Of a stretch of DNA of 64,000 nucleotides, positions 25,415 to 33,486 are shown piece after piece. The position numbers and the translations under genes were made by a program. The notes under the pieces are model-generated. The model made no database searches. It was given only the letters and a program-made list of their open reading frames with translations, and was not told the origin of the DNA. The stretch's first letter is position 1. Every line of letters begins with the position of its first letter. The DNA is from DASRHD01 sp035485575 (GTDB taxonomy: Bacteria > Verrucomicrobiota > Verrucomicrobiia > Opitutales > Opitutaceae), in contig DATHNW010000003.1 of the NCBI GenBank assembly GCA_035485575.1, positions 1 to 64,000 on the forward strand, read 5' to 3'.

Positions 25415-25609
25415 TTATTGCAGCAGTAGCCAGACCGCCACGGCCACGCCAAGGATGAGAACCAGGGCCATGATCACCTCCAGGCTCCACGCCAGAACCC
25501 GGCCCAAAAGCCAGAATAAAAACGTCCCGGCGATGATCGCGCACAGGATGACCAGCCATGGCGGATAAGCCGCGAGCGAGTGAACGCCTGCCTGCAAGTC
25601 GGGGGGCAT
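25415..25609 (-). CDS. Small hydrophobic membrane protein, unknown
   Basis: 64 residues, two predicted membrane helices: WLVILCAIIAGTFLFWLLG and then IMALVLILGVAVAVWLLL. The start at 25609 is MPPDLQAG. It lies 50 bases upstream of pyrG on the same strand and could be the first gene of that transcript. No family recognised; the hydrophobic pattern and lack of an overlapping competitor support it as real. Confidence 0.6.
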   Translation of the reverse strand: MPPDLQAGVHSLAAYPPWLVILCAIIAGTFLFWLLGRVLAWSLEVIMALVLILGVAVAVWLLLQ

Positions 25610-25747
25610 GACAGTTCCGTGTCACGCAATCAGCGCGGAAACCCGTGCCACGGAAAGTTTCCCTATCGTCACGCCCCGGCCCGGCTGGTTCCACCTAGCC
25701 GCCCAAAAAGATTTGCCCCCCGCCACCCCCGCCGCCCAACTCGCCCC

Positions 25748-26131
25748 ATGCAATCAAAGCCCCAACTTCTCGTCTGGCTGACCTGCGATGGCGTGCACAT
25801 CGACCCCGGCTCGGGCAAACACACGATCCTCGGTGTTTTTTCGAACATCAAGGCCCACCGCTTCCCGGTCACGCACCCGTTCATGGTCTGGTTCCTCACC
25901 CTTACCGACTGCGCAGCCGGCCAGCACAACATCCGCATTTCCCTGGGCCTCGATCCCACACAAATGACCTCGCTGATCGAGCGCCCGTTCGAATCGCCCG
26001 GCCCGCTCCAGCGCATCAACCTCATCAACGAAATCCGGAACCTCAGCTTCCCGCAGGCCGGCGACTATTCCATCCTGATGGAAATCGACGACGAGCCGCT
26101 TCTCGCCACGAACCTGACTGTCTCGAACTGA
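25748..26131 (+). CDS. DUF6941-like small protein
   Basis: 127 residues from ATG 25748 (MQSKPQLLVWLTCDGVH). The pattern of a short beta-rich cytosolic protein with GKHTILGVFSNIKAHRFPV, a HPFMVWFL strand and a late GDYSILMEIDDEPLLATNL matches what I remember of DUF6941, proteins of unknown function. No signal peptide. It ends 7 bases before the PfkB kinase start on the same strand, so the two are likely co-transcribed. Family call tentative; the gene itself is well supported by codon use and spacing. Confidence 0.75.
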   Translation: MQSKPQLLVWLTCDGVHIDPGSGKHTILGVFSNIKAHRFPVTHPFMVWFLTLTDCAAGQHNIRISLGLDPTQMTSLIERPFESPGPLQRINLINEIRNLSFPQAGDYSILMEIDDEPLLATNLTVSN

Positions 26132-26138
26132 TCTCGCC

Positions 26139-27074
26139 ATGCCCGCCTATCCTCGCACCGCCCGCCCTGCCCTTATCATCGGCTCCGTCGCCATCGACCG
26201 CGTCGCCACGCCCGACGCCCAGAGCGAAAACATCCTGGGCGGCGCAGCCAGCTATGCCGCCATCGCCGCCAGTTATTTCGCGCCCGCGCGCCTGGTCGGC
26301 GTCGTCGGCGGCGATTTCCCGAAAAAATTCCTGCAGCTTTACCGCAAGCATGGCATCGACCTCGCCGGCCTGCAGGTCGACCCCGCAGCCCGGACCTTTT
26401 TCTGGTCCGGCCGCTACCACGAAAATTTCGCCGGTCGCGACACCCTCGAAATCCAGCTCAACGCTTTTGAGCATTTCTCGCCCCAGCTGCCGCCCGCCTA
26501 TCTCGACACACCATTCGTGATGCTCGGCGCCATCCAGCCCGCGCTTCAGCTGCACGTGCTCGACCAGCTCCCGCGGGGTAAGAACCGGCCCTTTGTCATC
26601 GCCGACACCTTCGACCTCTGGATCAACACCGCCCGCCCCGAGCTCGACCGCCTGCTCAAGCGCGTCGACCTTCTCGTCATCAACGAGGACGAGTCGCTCC
26701 TCCTCACCGGCCAGCGCAACCTCATCCTCGCCGGCCACGCCCTCAGGAAAATGGGCCCGCGCGCCGTCGTCCTGAAAAAAGGCGCCCATGGCTCGCTGCT
26801 TTTCCATCCCGGCGGTTTCTTCGCGCTGCCCGCCTATCCCGTGACCCGGCTCACCGACCCCACCGGCGCGGGCGACAGTTACGCTGGCGCGATCACCGGC
26901 TACCTCGCCTCGGTCAACCGCACCGACTTTCCCGCGGTCAAAAAAGCCGTCGCCTGCGCCACCGCCTGCGCCAGCCTCACCGTCGAAAGCTTCAGCGTGC
27001 ACCGCCTCAGCTCCGCCGGCCGCAAGACCATCGACGCCCGCCTGCGCGAACTGCAGGCGCTGACACGGTTCTGA
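26139..27074 (+). CDS. PfkB-family carbohydrate kinase
   Basis: 311 residues. It belongs to the ribokinase/PfkB superfamily, which phosphorylates sugars or nucleosides with ATP. Motifs: the N-terminal PALIIGSVAIDRVATP and substrate-loop glycines in LGGAASYAAIAA, GVVGGDFPKKF, VINEDESLLLTG, and the catalytic anion-hole motif DPTGAGDSYAGA with its base Asp. The substrate cannot be deduced. The gene resembles the sugar-kinase form often found alone in this group. It is preceded by the DUF6941-like gene by 7 bases. Confidence 0.92.
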   Translation: MPAYPRTARPALIIGSVAIDRVATPDAQSENILGGAASYAAIAASYFAPARLVGVVGGDFPKKFLQLYRKHGIDLAGLQVDPAARTFFWSGRYHENFAGRDTLEIQLNAFEHFSPQLPPAYLDTPFVMLGAIQPALQLHVLDQLPRGKNRPFVIADTFDLWINTARPELDRLLKRVDLLVINEDESLLLTGQRNLILAGHALRKMGPRAVVLKKGAHGSLLFHPGGFFALPAYPVTRLTDPTGAGDSYAGAITGYLASVNRTDFPAVKKAVACATACASLTVESFSVHRLSSAGRKTIDARLRELQALTRF

Positions 27075-27170
27075 GAAAAAATCCGCAGGCGGAAGATCGG
27101 GCAAAAATAATTACATTGGCCTGCTAACCAGGCCCTTGTGATTTTTAAGTTAATCCGAATCAAATCATTA

Positions 27171-27202
27171 TTGACAGATTACTCTGTATTATAGAGTACT
27201 CT
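27171..27202 (+). promoter_or_regulatory. Palindromic operator near a TTGACA box
   Basis: TTGACA at 27171-27176 is followed by a perfect dyad TACTCT-7 bases-AGAGTA (27180-27198) and then another CTCT. It ends just upstream of the membrane-protein start at 27207. A winged-helix regulator is the next gene in the unit, so auto-regulation through this dyad is likely. The spacing to a -10 (TATAGA) is short, so the exact promoter is unsure. Confidence 0.5.
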
Positions 27203-27206
27203 GCTA

Positions 27207-27767
27207 ATGAATATTTCACCTGAAGAAGCCGCCCGGGCATTGGGCGATATTGAAGCGTCGCGCACGACAATGCGCGTTGTTATCCGCAGCCATCGTGGCC
27301 ACTACCATCTCTGGCTATGGGGCAGTATTTGGGCGGCGATGGCCCTGCTCGCCGAATATCTTGGCCTGCCCGGCATGAGAATCGCCAATTGCCTGGTGCT
27401 CGGCGGGTTCGCTGCCTCCGCCCTGATCATTCTCGGGCAAAAGACGCAAGTACGCTCAACGGGCCATAAGCGCTTTGTCGGCATGTTGGCGGCCATTGTC
27501 GTCTTTGCCTTTGTCTGGCCGCTGGTGCTTCGCGGGCCGGCAAACCCCAAGAGCGGCTTCGCCTACAGCGCACTTGTGTCTATGTTCTGCTACATCATGG
27601 CAGGCATCTGGTTCGACATTTATCTTCTCTGGGTCGGCCTTGTAGTCAGCGCGCTGATTCTCACCGGCTTGTTTTTCTTTCCAGCTATTTTCTGGTGGTG
27701 GATCGCTGTCCTGTGCGGCGGCACACTGATCGGCACCGGATTCTACGTCCGCTTCTTCTGGCGTTAA
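27207..27767 (+). CDS. Multi-helix membrane protein, unknown
   Basis: 186 residues. A short cytosolic head (MNISPEEAARALGDIEASRT) is followed by about five membrane helices, including LWLWGSIWAAMALLAEYLG, MLAAIVVFAFVWPLVLRG and ILTGLFFFPAIFWWWIAVL. No signal peptide and no recognised family. It is the first of three tightly packed genes: the regulator starts 13 bases after its stop and the hydrolase overlaps the regulator. Such membrane protein + HTH_34 regulator pairs recur in bacteria, with the regulator probably controlling its own unit through the dyad upstream. Confidence 0.8.
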   Translation: MNISPEEAARALGDIEASRTTMRVVIRSHRGHYHLWLWGSIWAAMALLAEYLGLPGMRIANCLVLGGFAASALIILGQKTQVRSTGHKRFVGMLAAIVVFAFVWPLVLRGPANPKSGFAYSALVSMFCYIMAGIWFDIYLLWVGLVVSALILTGLFFFPAIFWWWIAVLCGGTLIGTGFYVRFFWR

Positions 27768-27779
27768 CCGGTCACTCCC

Positions 27780-28070
27780 ATGGACGAACTCGACGCTACC
27801 ATCCATCAACCCGCGCGCCTGCAAATCATGGCTGCGCTTTGCCAGCTCAGCCCACGAAACCAGGTGGATTTCTCCTTTCTAAAAGCCAAGCTGGGCCTCA
27901 CCGACGGCAACCTGGGCGCACATCTGCTCACACTCGAAGAAAAGGGTTACATCGCAGTGGAAAAAACGTTTGTGGCCCGCCGGCCAAAAACATTTGTGGC
28001 GGCCACGGCGGCCGGGCGGCGAGCGTTTGATGCCCATGCCGCTGCACTGAAGGCGATTCTCAAACCATGA
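27780..28070 (+). CDS. Winged-helix transcriptional regulator (HTH_34 type)
   Basis: 96 residues with the compact winged-helix core of the HTH_34 / MarR-like class. IHQPARLQIMAALCQLSP starts the first helix; FLKAKLGLTDGNLGAHLLTLE is interrupted here as FLKAKLGLTDGNLGAHL, the recognition helix region, and EEKGYIAVEKTFVARRPKTF forms the wing. The C-terminus AAGRRAFDAHAAALKAIL is the dimer helix. Its stop overlaps the start of the hydrolase gene by 4 bases (ATGA). It probably represses the three-gene unit at the TACTCT-N7-AGAGTA site. Confidence 0.9.
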   Translation: MDELDATIHQPARLQIMAALCQLSPRNQVDFSFLKAKLGLTDGNLGAHLLTLEEKGYIAVEKTFVARRPKTFVAATAAGRRAFDAHAAALKAILKP

Positions 28071-29026
28071 AGATTTATTGCGGGCTATGGGGGCTGCTCG
28101 CCGTGACGTGCGGTGTTTCGCCCAGCCTCAAAGCCGAGCCGGCAAAAAATCCGGTCGCCCCGATTCCCGTCACCGGACAGCCCTTCGTCGCGGATTTCTA
28201 TCATACGGAAGGCTCGCCAAAAAAGATGGGGATTTTGTTTCTTGGCGGGTCGGAAGGAGGGATATCCGTTCTTGGCACGCCAAGGTTCTTAGCCACCAAC
28301 GGATATCCGGTATTGTGCCTGGCCTATTTCAAAGCCGAAGGATTGCCCGACTCGCTGGAGATGGTTCCGCTTGAGTATTGCGACAAAGCCATTGCCTGGC
28401 TGGAAGCCAACGAGGCAATTCAGCCCGGGGGAATTGTCGTCGTGGGAGGATCCAAGGGAGCCGAACTTGCCCTCCTCCTCGCCACACGGCATCCTGATAT
28501 TGCCGGCGTCATCGCGATCGCACCGAGCTCGGTGGTTTGGCAGGGTCTTCCAAAAAAATTCTGGCCGGCACCGCCCGCCCGATCCAGCTGGAGCCTCCTC
28601 CAGAATCCAGTCCCTTTCGTTCCATATGATCGCAGCCGCTGGTTCAACCCTTTCGACAAGCTTGCCGTTTATAAACTCTACCAAAGGTCACTCACCCAAA
28701 AAGAAGCGGTGGAAAAAGCCACCATCGAGGTGGAAAAAATTCATGGCCCGGTACTGTTGCTCTCCGGCAATGAAGATGCGCTGTGGCCCTCCGCAGAGAT
28801 GGGCGACGCCATTTGCGACCGGCTTAAGGAAAAGGGCTTTAGCTACAAATATGAGCATGTGAAATACAAAGGTGCCGGCCATACGCTAAGTGAATACTCC
28901 ATGCTCGGTGGAACACCCGAAGGAAATAAGCAGGCAAGAATCGAGTCTCGGAACAAAATGTTGGAATTTTTGCAAGCGATTGAGCACAGCTCCGCCCCTG
29001 CAGAAGTGAATCAACCCGGCTCATAA
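28067..29026 (+). CDS. Secreted alpha/beta hydrolase, BAAT C-terminal-like
   Basis: 319 residues with an N-terminal export signal (GLWGLLAVTCGVSPSLKAEP). The fold reads as an alpha/beta hydrolase of the acyl-CoA thioesterase / BAAT C-terminal family: ILFLGGSEGGISVLG at the oxyanion side, nucleophile Ser in VVVGGSKGAELALLL, acid in LLSGNEDALWPS and His in GAGHTLSEY. The complete triad suggests an active esterase or thioesterase; the substrate is unknown. It is exported, so a CoA-thioester role is doubtful and an ester or lipid substrate more likely. It is translationally coupled to the regulator before it. Confidence 0.82.
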   Translation: MKIYCGLWGLLAVTCGVSPSLKAEPAKNPVAPIPVTGQPFVADFYHTEGSPKKMGILFLGGSEGGISVLGTPRFLATNGYPVLCLAYFKAEGLPDSLEMVPLEYCDKAIAWLEANEAIQPGGIVVVGGSKGAELALLLATRHPDIAGVIAIAPSSVVWQGLPKKFWPAPPARSSWSLLQNPVPFVPYDRSRWFNPFDKLAVYKLYQRSLTQKEAVEKATIEVEKIHGPVLLLSGNEDALWPSAEMGDAICDRLKEKGFSYKYEHVKYKGAGHTLSEYSMLGGTPEGNKQARIESRNKMLEFLQAIEHSSAPAEVNQPGS

Positions 29027-29088
29027 ATTTTCACGATTGAATTTTTCTTTGCGGACTGCGCGATTCTGCGCGAGACTGGTTGTTTTCC

Positions 29089-30363
29089 ATGTCCGCCGAT
29101 CTCGTCCAGCTCGTCACCCAAATCGCGCAGCGCGCCCGCGCCGCGTCGCTCGTGCTCGCGGTCGCGTCCACCGCGGCGAAGAACGCCGCGCTGCTTGAGC
29201 TGGCCGGATTGCTGGAGAAAAAGTCCGCCGACCTCCTCGCCGCCAACCAGCGCGACCTCGCCTCGCCCGAGGCCGCCGGCCTGCCCGCCGCCCAGCGCGA
29301 CCGCCTCACGCTCAACGAGCAGCGCCTCGCTCACCTCGCCGGCTCCGTCCGCCAGGTCGCCACGCTGGCCGATCCTGCCGGCGAACTGCTCGAAGAAGTT
29401 TCGCGCCCCAACGGCCTGCGCCTCCGCAAAATCCGCGTGCCCATCGGCGTCATCGGCATCATCTACGAGGCGCGCCCCAACGTGACCATCGACTGCGCCG
29501 TGCTCTGCCTGAAATCCGGCAATGCCGCCATCCTGCGCGGCGGCAGCGAATGCTTCCATACCAATACCGCCCTCGCTGGGCTCGTGCAGCAGGCGCTCGC
29601 GCACGCCGGCCTGCCCGCCGACGCCGTGCAGCTCATCCCCACCACCGACCGCGCCGCGCTCACCACGCTGCTCAAACTCGACTCGCTGGTGCATTGCCTC
29701 ATCCCCCGCGGCGGCGAGAGCCTCATCCGCTTTGTCGCGCAAAACAGCACCATTCCCGTCATCAAGCATTACAAGGGTGTCTGCTTCATTTACGTCGACC
29801 GCGCCGCGGACCTCGCGATAGCGGAAAAGATTCTCGTCAATTCGAAGGTCTCCCGGCCCAGCGTCTGCAACGCCGCGGAACAGCTCCTCGTGCACCGCGC
29901 CGTCGCGGAAAAATTCCTGCCCTCGGCCGCCCGGGCGTTGCTAGCAAAGAACGTCCAGCTCCGCTGCGACCCCGCCGCCGCCGCCATCCTCGCGCGCGAA
30001 AAGCTGCCCGCCACGCCTGCGACCGAGGCCGACTACACGACCGAGTTTCTCGATCTCATCCTTGCCGTGCGCGTCACCGACTCGCTCGAGACCGCGATCG
30101 CAACCATCAACCGCGACAGTTCCGCGCACAGCGACGCCATCATCACCGCCGACGAGACCGCCGCGAAGCAGTTCCTTGCCGGCGTCGATAGCGCCGCCGT
30201 CTTCTGGAACGCCAGCACACGTTTTCACGATGGCTTCGAATTTGGCCTCGGCGCCGAGATCGGCATCAGCACCGACCGCCTCCACGCCCGCGGCCCGATG
30301 GGGCTGAACGAGCTCTGCAGTTACAAATGGCTGGTCACCGGCAGCGGCCAGGTGCGCGGCTAG
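29089..30363 (+). CDS. proA: Gamma-glutamyl phosphate reductase ProA
   Basis: 424 residues from ATG 29089 (MSADLVQLV). ProA reduces gamma-glutamyl phosphate to glutamate semialdehyde with NADPH, the second step of proline synthesis. It is an aldehyde-dehydrogenase-fold enzyme. Motifs: VPIGVIGIIYEARPNVTID, LKSGNAAILRGGSE, PRGGESLIRF, HYKGVCFIYVD and the catalytic Cys in SKVSRPSVCNAAEQLL. The C-terminal FGLGAEIGISTDRLHARGPM is the signature end of the family. proB is not in the window. The gene ends with a 4-base overlap with a convergent small gene. Confidence 0.97.
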   Translation: MSADLVQLVTQIAQRARAASLVLAVASTAAKNAALLELAGLLEKKSADLLAANQRDLASPEAAGLPAAQRDRLTLNEQRLAHLAGSVRQVATLADPAGELLEEVSRPNGLRLRKIRVPIGVIGIIYEARPNVTIDCAVLCLKSGNAAILRGGSECFHTNTALAGLVQQALAHAGLPADAVQLIPTTDRAALTTLLKLDSLVHCLIPRGGESLIRFVAQNSTIPVIKHYKGVCFIYVDRAADLAIAEKILVNSKVSRPSVCNAAEQLLVHRAVAEKFLPSAARALLAKNVQLRCDPAAAAILAREKLPATPATEADYTTEFLDLILAVRVTDSLETAIATINRDSSAHSDAIITADETAAKQFLAGVDSAAVFWNASTRFHDGFEFGLGAEIGISTDRLHARGPMGLNELCSYKWLVTGSGQVRG

Positions 30364-30668
30364 GCCGGCCCTGCCCTTTGCGCCAACAGCTCGCGGGCGA
30401 TCTGCGCCCACTCAGCATCAAGGTCCATCTCCGGAAACTTCCGGCCGGCGCGCGCATACCAATAACCGGCATTGCCGTCGTCGCCTTCCTTGCGGTGCAG
30501 ATAGGCGTGCACCCACGCGCCGGTGCGCGAAGCCTCCTCCTGGGCACACTCATGGGCCCGCTCCCAGTCGCCCCGGGCATCATGCCAGAGCGCCTGCAAT
30601 GCCGGCGGCAGGCCCGCGGATGGCGCCGCCTCCGCCCGGACAGATTGCTGGAATTCTGCAAATGACAT
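30360..30668 (-). CDS. Small conserved-looking hypothetical protein
   Basis: 102 residues, soluble, with HDARGDWERAHECAQEEAS and WVHAYLHRKEGDDGNAGYWY followed by ARAGRKFP. This helical, Trp/Tyr-rich pattern resembles short TPR-like hypotheticals common in Verrucomicrobia and Proteobacteria; the function is unknown. It converges on proA with a 4-base overlap and is divergent from nadC across 52 bases. It is kept because the composition is coding-like and no alternative gene fits the region. Confidence 0.72.
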   Translation of the reverse strand: MSFAEFQQSVRAEAAPSAGLPPALQALWHDARGDWERAHECAQEEASRTGAWVHAYLHRKEGDDGNAGYWYARAGRKFPEMDLDAEWAQIARELLAQRAGPA

Positions 30669-30720
30669 TTGCTACAGTGTGCGCGCGTCGTTTTTAATTT
30701 CAACGCCGCGCTTAACAACG

Positions 30721-31656
30721 ATGCCCGCCACGCCCAAACCACCGACCGCCGACATTCTCCTCCAGCGCCTCGCGTGGGACGATCTCGACCTGGCGCATTT
30801 GCGCCGGCTGGTCGAGATGGCGCGCGACGAAGACCTCCATGGCCTGGGATTGCGCGTCCGCCCCGCCCACACCGGCGATCTTTCCACGGCCAGTATCTCC
30901 AGCATCGCACCGCGCGCCGGCACGGCCGATCTCGTCGTCCGCGAACCGCTCGTCGTCTGCGGCCTGCCGCTCGTGCCGCTCATCCTCTCCGTTTATGGCG
31001 GCCATGCGACCGCCCAGCTCCGCGCGCGCGATGGCGCCCGCCTGCCCGCCGGCGCCGTGCTCGCCACCCTTAGCGGCCATCCGCGCACGCTGCTTGCGGC
31101 CGAGCGCGTGATCCTGAATTTCCTCCAGCGTCTCGCTGGCGTGGCCACGCAAACCCGCCGCTACGTCGAGGCGCTCGGCACCTCCCGCACCCGGCTGCTT
31201 GACACGCGCAAGACCACGCCCGGCTGGCGCATGCTCGAAAAATACGCCGTCGCCTGCGGTGGCGGCTGGAACTACCGCCTCGGCCTCTTCGATGGCGTCA
31301 TGCTCAAGGACAACCATCTCGCGCTGCTCGGCTCGACCGGCGACCTCGCCGCTGCCGTCGCCGCCGCCCGGCGCGCCGCGCCCGAACTGCCGGTGGAGAT
31401 CGAGGTGGATGCCCTGGAACAGATCCCGCCCGCCCTCACCGCCGGCGCCGACGTCGTCCTGCTGGATAATTTCACGCCCGCACAGCTCCGGCGGGCGGTC
31501 GCGCTCATCGCCGGCCGCGCCTTCACCGAGGCCAGCGGCGGCATTACCTTGAAGACGCTCCCGCGCCTCGCCGGCCTCGGCCTCGATTTCATTTCGACCG
31601 GCGCCCTCGTGCACCACAGCGTGTGGGTTGACATCGGCCTCGACTGGCGCCGCTGA
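30721..31656 (+). CDS. nadC: Quinolinate phosphoribosyltransferase NadC
   Basis: 311 residues from ATG 30721; a longer open frame upstream is not used because it crosses the divergent gene. NadC converts quinolinate and PRPP to nicotinate mononucleotide in NAD synthesis. Motifs: AERVILNFLQRLAGVATQTR, LLDTRKTTPGWRMLEKYAV, GGGWNYRLGLFDGVMLKDNH, EIEVDALEQIPPAL, LLDNFTPAQLRRAV and the C-terminal ASGGITL then GLDFISTGALVHH. It is first of a cofactor cluster: birA starts 1 base after its stop and coaX 7 bases after birA. Confidence 0.97.
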   Translation: MPATPKPPTADILLQRLAWDDLDLAHLRRLVEMARDEDLHGLGLRVRPAHTGDLSTASISSIAPRAGTADLVVREPLVVCGLPLVPLILSVYGGHATAQLRARDGARLPAGAVLATLSGHPRTLLAAERVILNFLQRLAGVATQTRRYVEALGTSRTRLLDTRKTTPGWRMLEKYAVACGGGWNYRLGLFDGVMLKDNHLALLGSTGDLAAAVAAARRAAPELPVEIEVDALEQIPPALTAGADVVLLDNFTPAQLRRAVALIAGRAFTEASGGITLKTLPRLAGLGLDFISTGALVHHSVWVDIGLDWRR

Positions 31657-31657
31657 C

Positions 31658-32641
31658 ATGAGCCAGCCCGAAATCGTCATCCTCCGCGAACTGCTCGACC
31701 GCCAGCCCGGCTTCGTCTCCGGGAGCGCCCTCGCCAAAAAACTCGGCATGAGCCGTGTCGGCGTCTGGACGCACATGGAAAAACTCCGGGAGCAGGGCTT
31801 CGCCTTCAAGGCCGTGCGCAGCCGCGGCTACAAGCTCACGCGCCGGCCGGCCGTGCTCAACGCCTCGCTGATCAAAGCCCACCTGCGGACGCGCGCGCGC
31901 GACTTCTCGCTGGTTTTCTTTGATGAGACCGACAGCACCAACAGCGAGGCCGAGCGCCAGCTCGCGGCCGGCCTGTCCGCGCCATTTGCCGTCCTCGCCC
32001 GTCGCCAGACCCATGGCCGCGGCCGCTTCGGCCGCGCCTGGCACAGCGAGGCCAACGGCAACCTTTACATCAGCTTTGCCTTTCGCCCGCGCCTTGAGCC
32101 CGCGCGCATGCAGACTTTCACCCTGTGGATGGGCCTCAACATCTGCGAACTGGTCGCCAATTTCTGCCATCTCACGCCCGGCCTGAAATGGCCCAACGAC
32201 CTCGTCTTCGCCGGGCGCAAGGCCGGCGGCATGCTGACCGAGGCGCGCGTCGATGCGGACCAGATCCGCGACCTCGTTTTCGGCCTCGGCCTCAACGTCA
32301 ACTGCCCGCGTGAAGCGTGGCCGCGCCTCCTCGCCGCCACCGCCACCTCGCTGGCCGAGCAGGTGGGCGCGCCGATCGAGCTCAACCGCCTCGCCGCCGC
32401 GCTCATCGGCCGCGTGCTGCTCGCCTACACCGACTTCGTCGATGGCGACTACGCCAAGATCTTCGCCGAGCTGTGGAATCGCTACGATGCGCTTCGCGGC
32501 CGGACCGTCACGCTCGTCCAGGGCGACAAAAAATTCTCCGGCCTCGCCGGCGGCATCGACAATGAAGGCTCGCTCCTCCTGCGCACCGACGCCGGCAAGA
32601 CCCTGCGCTTCCGCGCCGGCGAAGTGACGGTTGAAAAATAA
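31658..32641 (+). CDS. birA: Biotin-protein ligase / biotin repressor BirA
   Basis: 327 residues from ATG 31658. It attaches biotin to acetyl-CoA carboxylase. The N-terminal winged helix (SGSALAKKLGMSRVGVWTHM) is a type II BirA DNA-binding domain, so it may also repress biotin genes. The catalytic domain shows the biotin loop GRGRFGRAWHSE, GNLYISFAF, LKWPNDLVFAGRKAGGML and VFGLGLNVNC; the C-terminal SH3-like part ends LRFRAGEVTVEK. Second gene of nadC-birA-coaX with a 1-base gap, so it is surely co-transcribed with nadC. Confidence 0.95.
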   Translation: MSQPEIVILRELLDRQPGFVSGSALAKKLGMSRVGVWTHMEKLREQGFAFKAVRSRGYKLTRRPAVLNASLIKAHLRTRARDFSLVFFDETDSTNSEAERQLAAGLSAPFAVLARRQTHGRGRFGRAWHSEANGNLYISFAFRPRLEPARMQTFTLWMGLNICELVANFCHLTPGLKWPNDLVFAGRKAGGMLTEARVDADQIRDLVFGLGLNVNCPREAWPRLLAATATSLAEQVGAPIELNRLAAALIGRVLLAYTDFVDGDYAKIFAELWNRYDALRGRTVTLVQGDKKFSGLAGGIDNEGSLLLRTDAGKTLRFRAGEVTVEK

Positions 32642-32648
32642 TCCGGCC

Positions 32649-33428
32649 ATGGCCCTCCTCTGCATCGACATCGGCAACACCCACACGCACTACGGCGTCA
32701 TCGCCACCGGCGCGACCGTGTTCCAGCGCGCACTGCCCACCCGGCTGCTCGACGATGCACGGGAGGGTCTCGGACCTTTGCTCGCACAAATCATGACCGA
32801 ACACCCCGCGCTCGAAGGCGCGGCTTTCTGCTCGGTCGTGCCCGCCGCCACGGAAAAACTCAAGGCCCTGCTCGCCGCCCGCCCCTGGCCGCAACCGGTG
32901 TTTGAGCTCACTCATGAAAAAAAACTCGGCGTGCGCATCGGCTACCCGCGCCCGCGCGAGATCGGCGCCGACCGCCTCGCCAACGCCGCCGGCGCGCAGG
33001 CGCTTTTCGGCTCGCCGGCCATCGTCATCGACCTCGGCACCGCCGTGACGTTCGACATCATCACCCAGTCGCGCGGTTACGAGGGCGGCATCATCGCGCC
33101 CGGTGTCGAGCTCATGCGCCGCTACCTGCACGAGCAGACCGCCCTCCTGCCGCTGCTCGACGATTCGCTCGAAGTCACCCGCGCCATCGGCCAGTCCACG
33201 ACCGAGGCCATGCGCATCGGCATGGTGATCGGTTTCAACGGCATGATCCAGGCGCTGCTCGACGCCGTACTGGCCGAACTCATCCCGCGCGGCGAGCCCC
33301 TGCCGCGCGTGCTGGCCACCGGCAGCAGCGCCGCCCTGCTGAAAAACACCCTCCTCCAGCCCTTCTCCCTCGTGCCCGACCTCACCCTGCGCGGCTTGGC
33401 CGCCGCCTGGCGGCTCAATTCCGCGTAA
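32649..33428 (+). CDS. coaX: Type III pantothenate kinase CoaX
   Basis: 259 residues from ATG 32649 (MALLCIDIGNTHTHYGV). CoaX phosphorylates pantothenate in CoA synthesis, has an ASKHA fold, and is insensitive to CoA. Motifs: the phosphate-1 DIGNTHTHYGV, FCSVVPAATEKL, GADRLANAAGAQALFG, VIDLGTAVTFDII with the catalytic Asp, GGIIAPGVELM, and RVLATGSSAALL near the end. Third gene of the nadC-birA-coaX run. BirA-CoaX neighbours are common in bacteria. Confidence 0.96.
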   Translation: MALLCIDIGNTHTHYGVIATGATVFQRALPTRLLDDAREGLGPLLAQIMTEHPALEGAAFCSVVPAATEKLKALLAARPWPQPVFELTHEKKLGVRIGYPRPREIGADRLANAAGAQALFGSPAIVIDLGTAVTFDIITQSRGYEGGIIAPGVELMRRYLHEQTALLPLLDDSLEVTRAIGQSTTEAMRIGMVIGFNGMIQALLDAVLAELIPRGEPLPRVLATGSSAALLKNTLLQPFSLVPDLTLRGLAAAWRLNSA

Positions 33429-33486
33429 ACTTTTCGGGTGCAGTCCGGTCAAACGGTTGTTCAACTTAGAGGCCATTTTCCACCGC

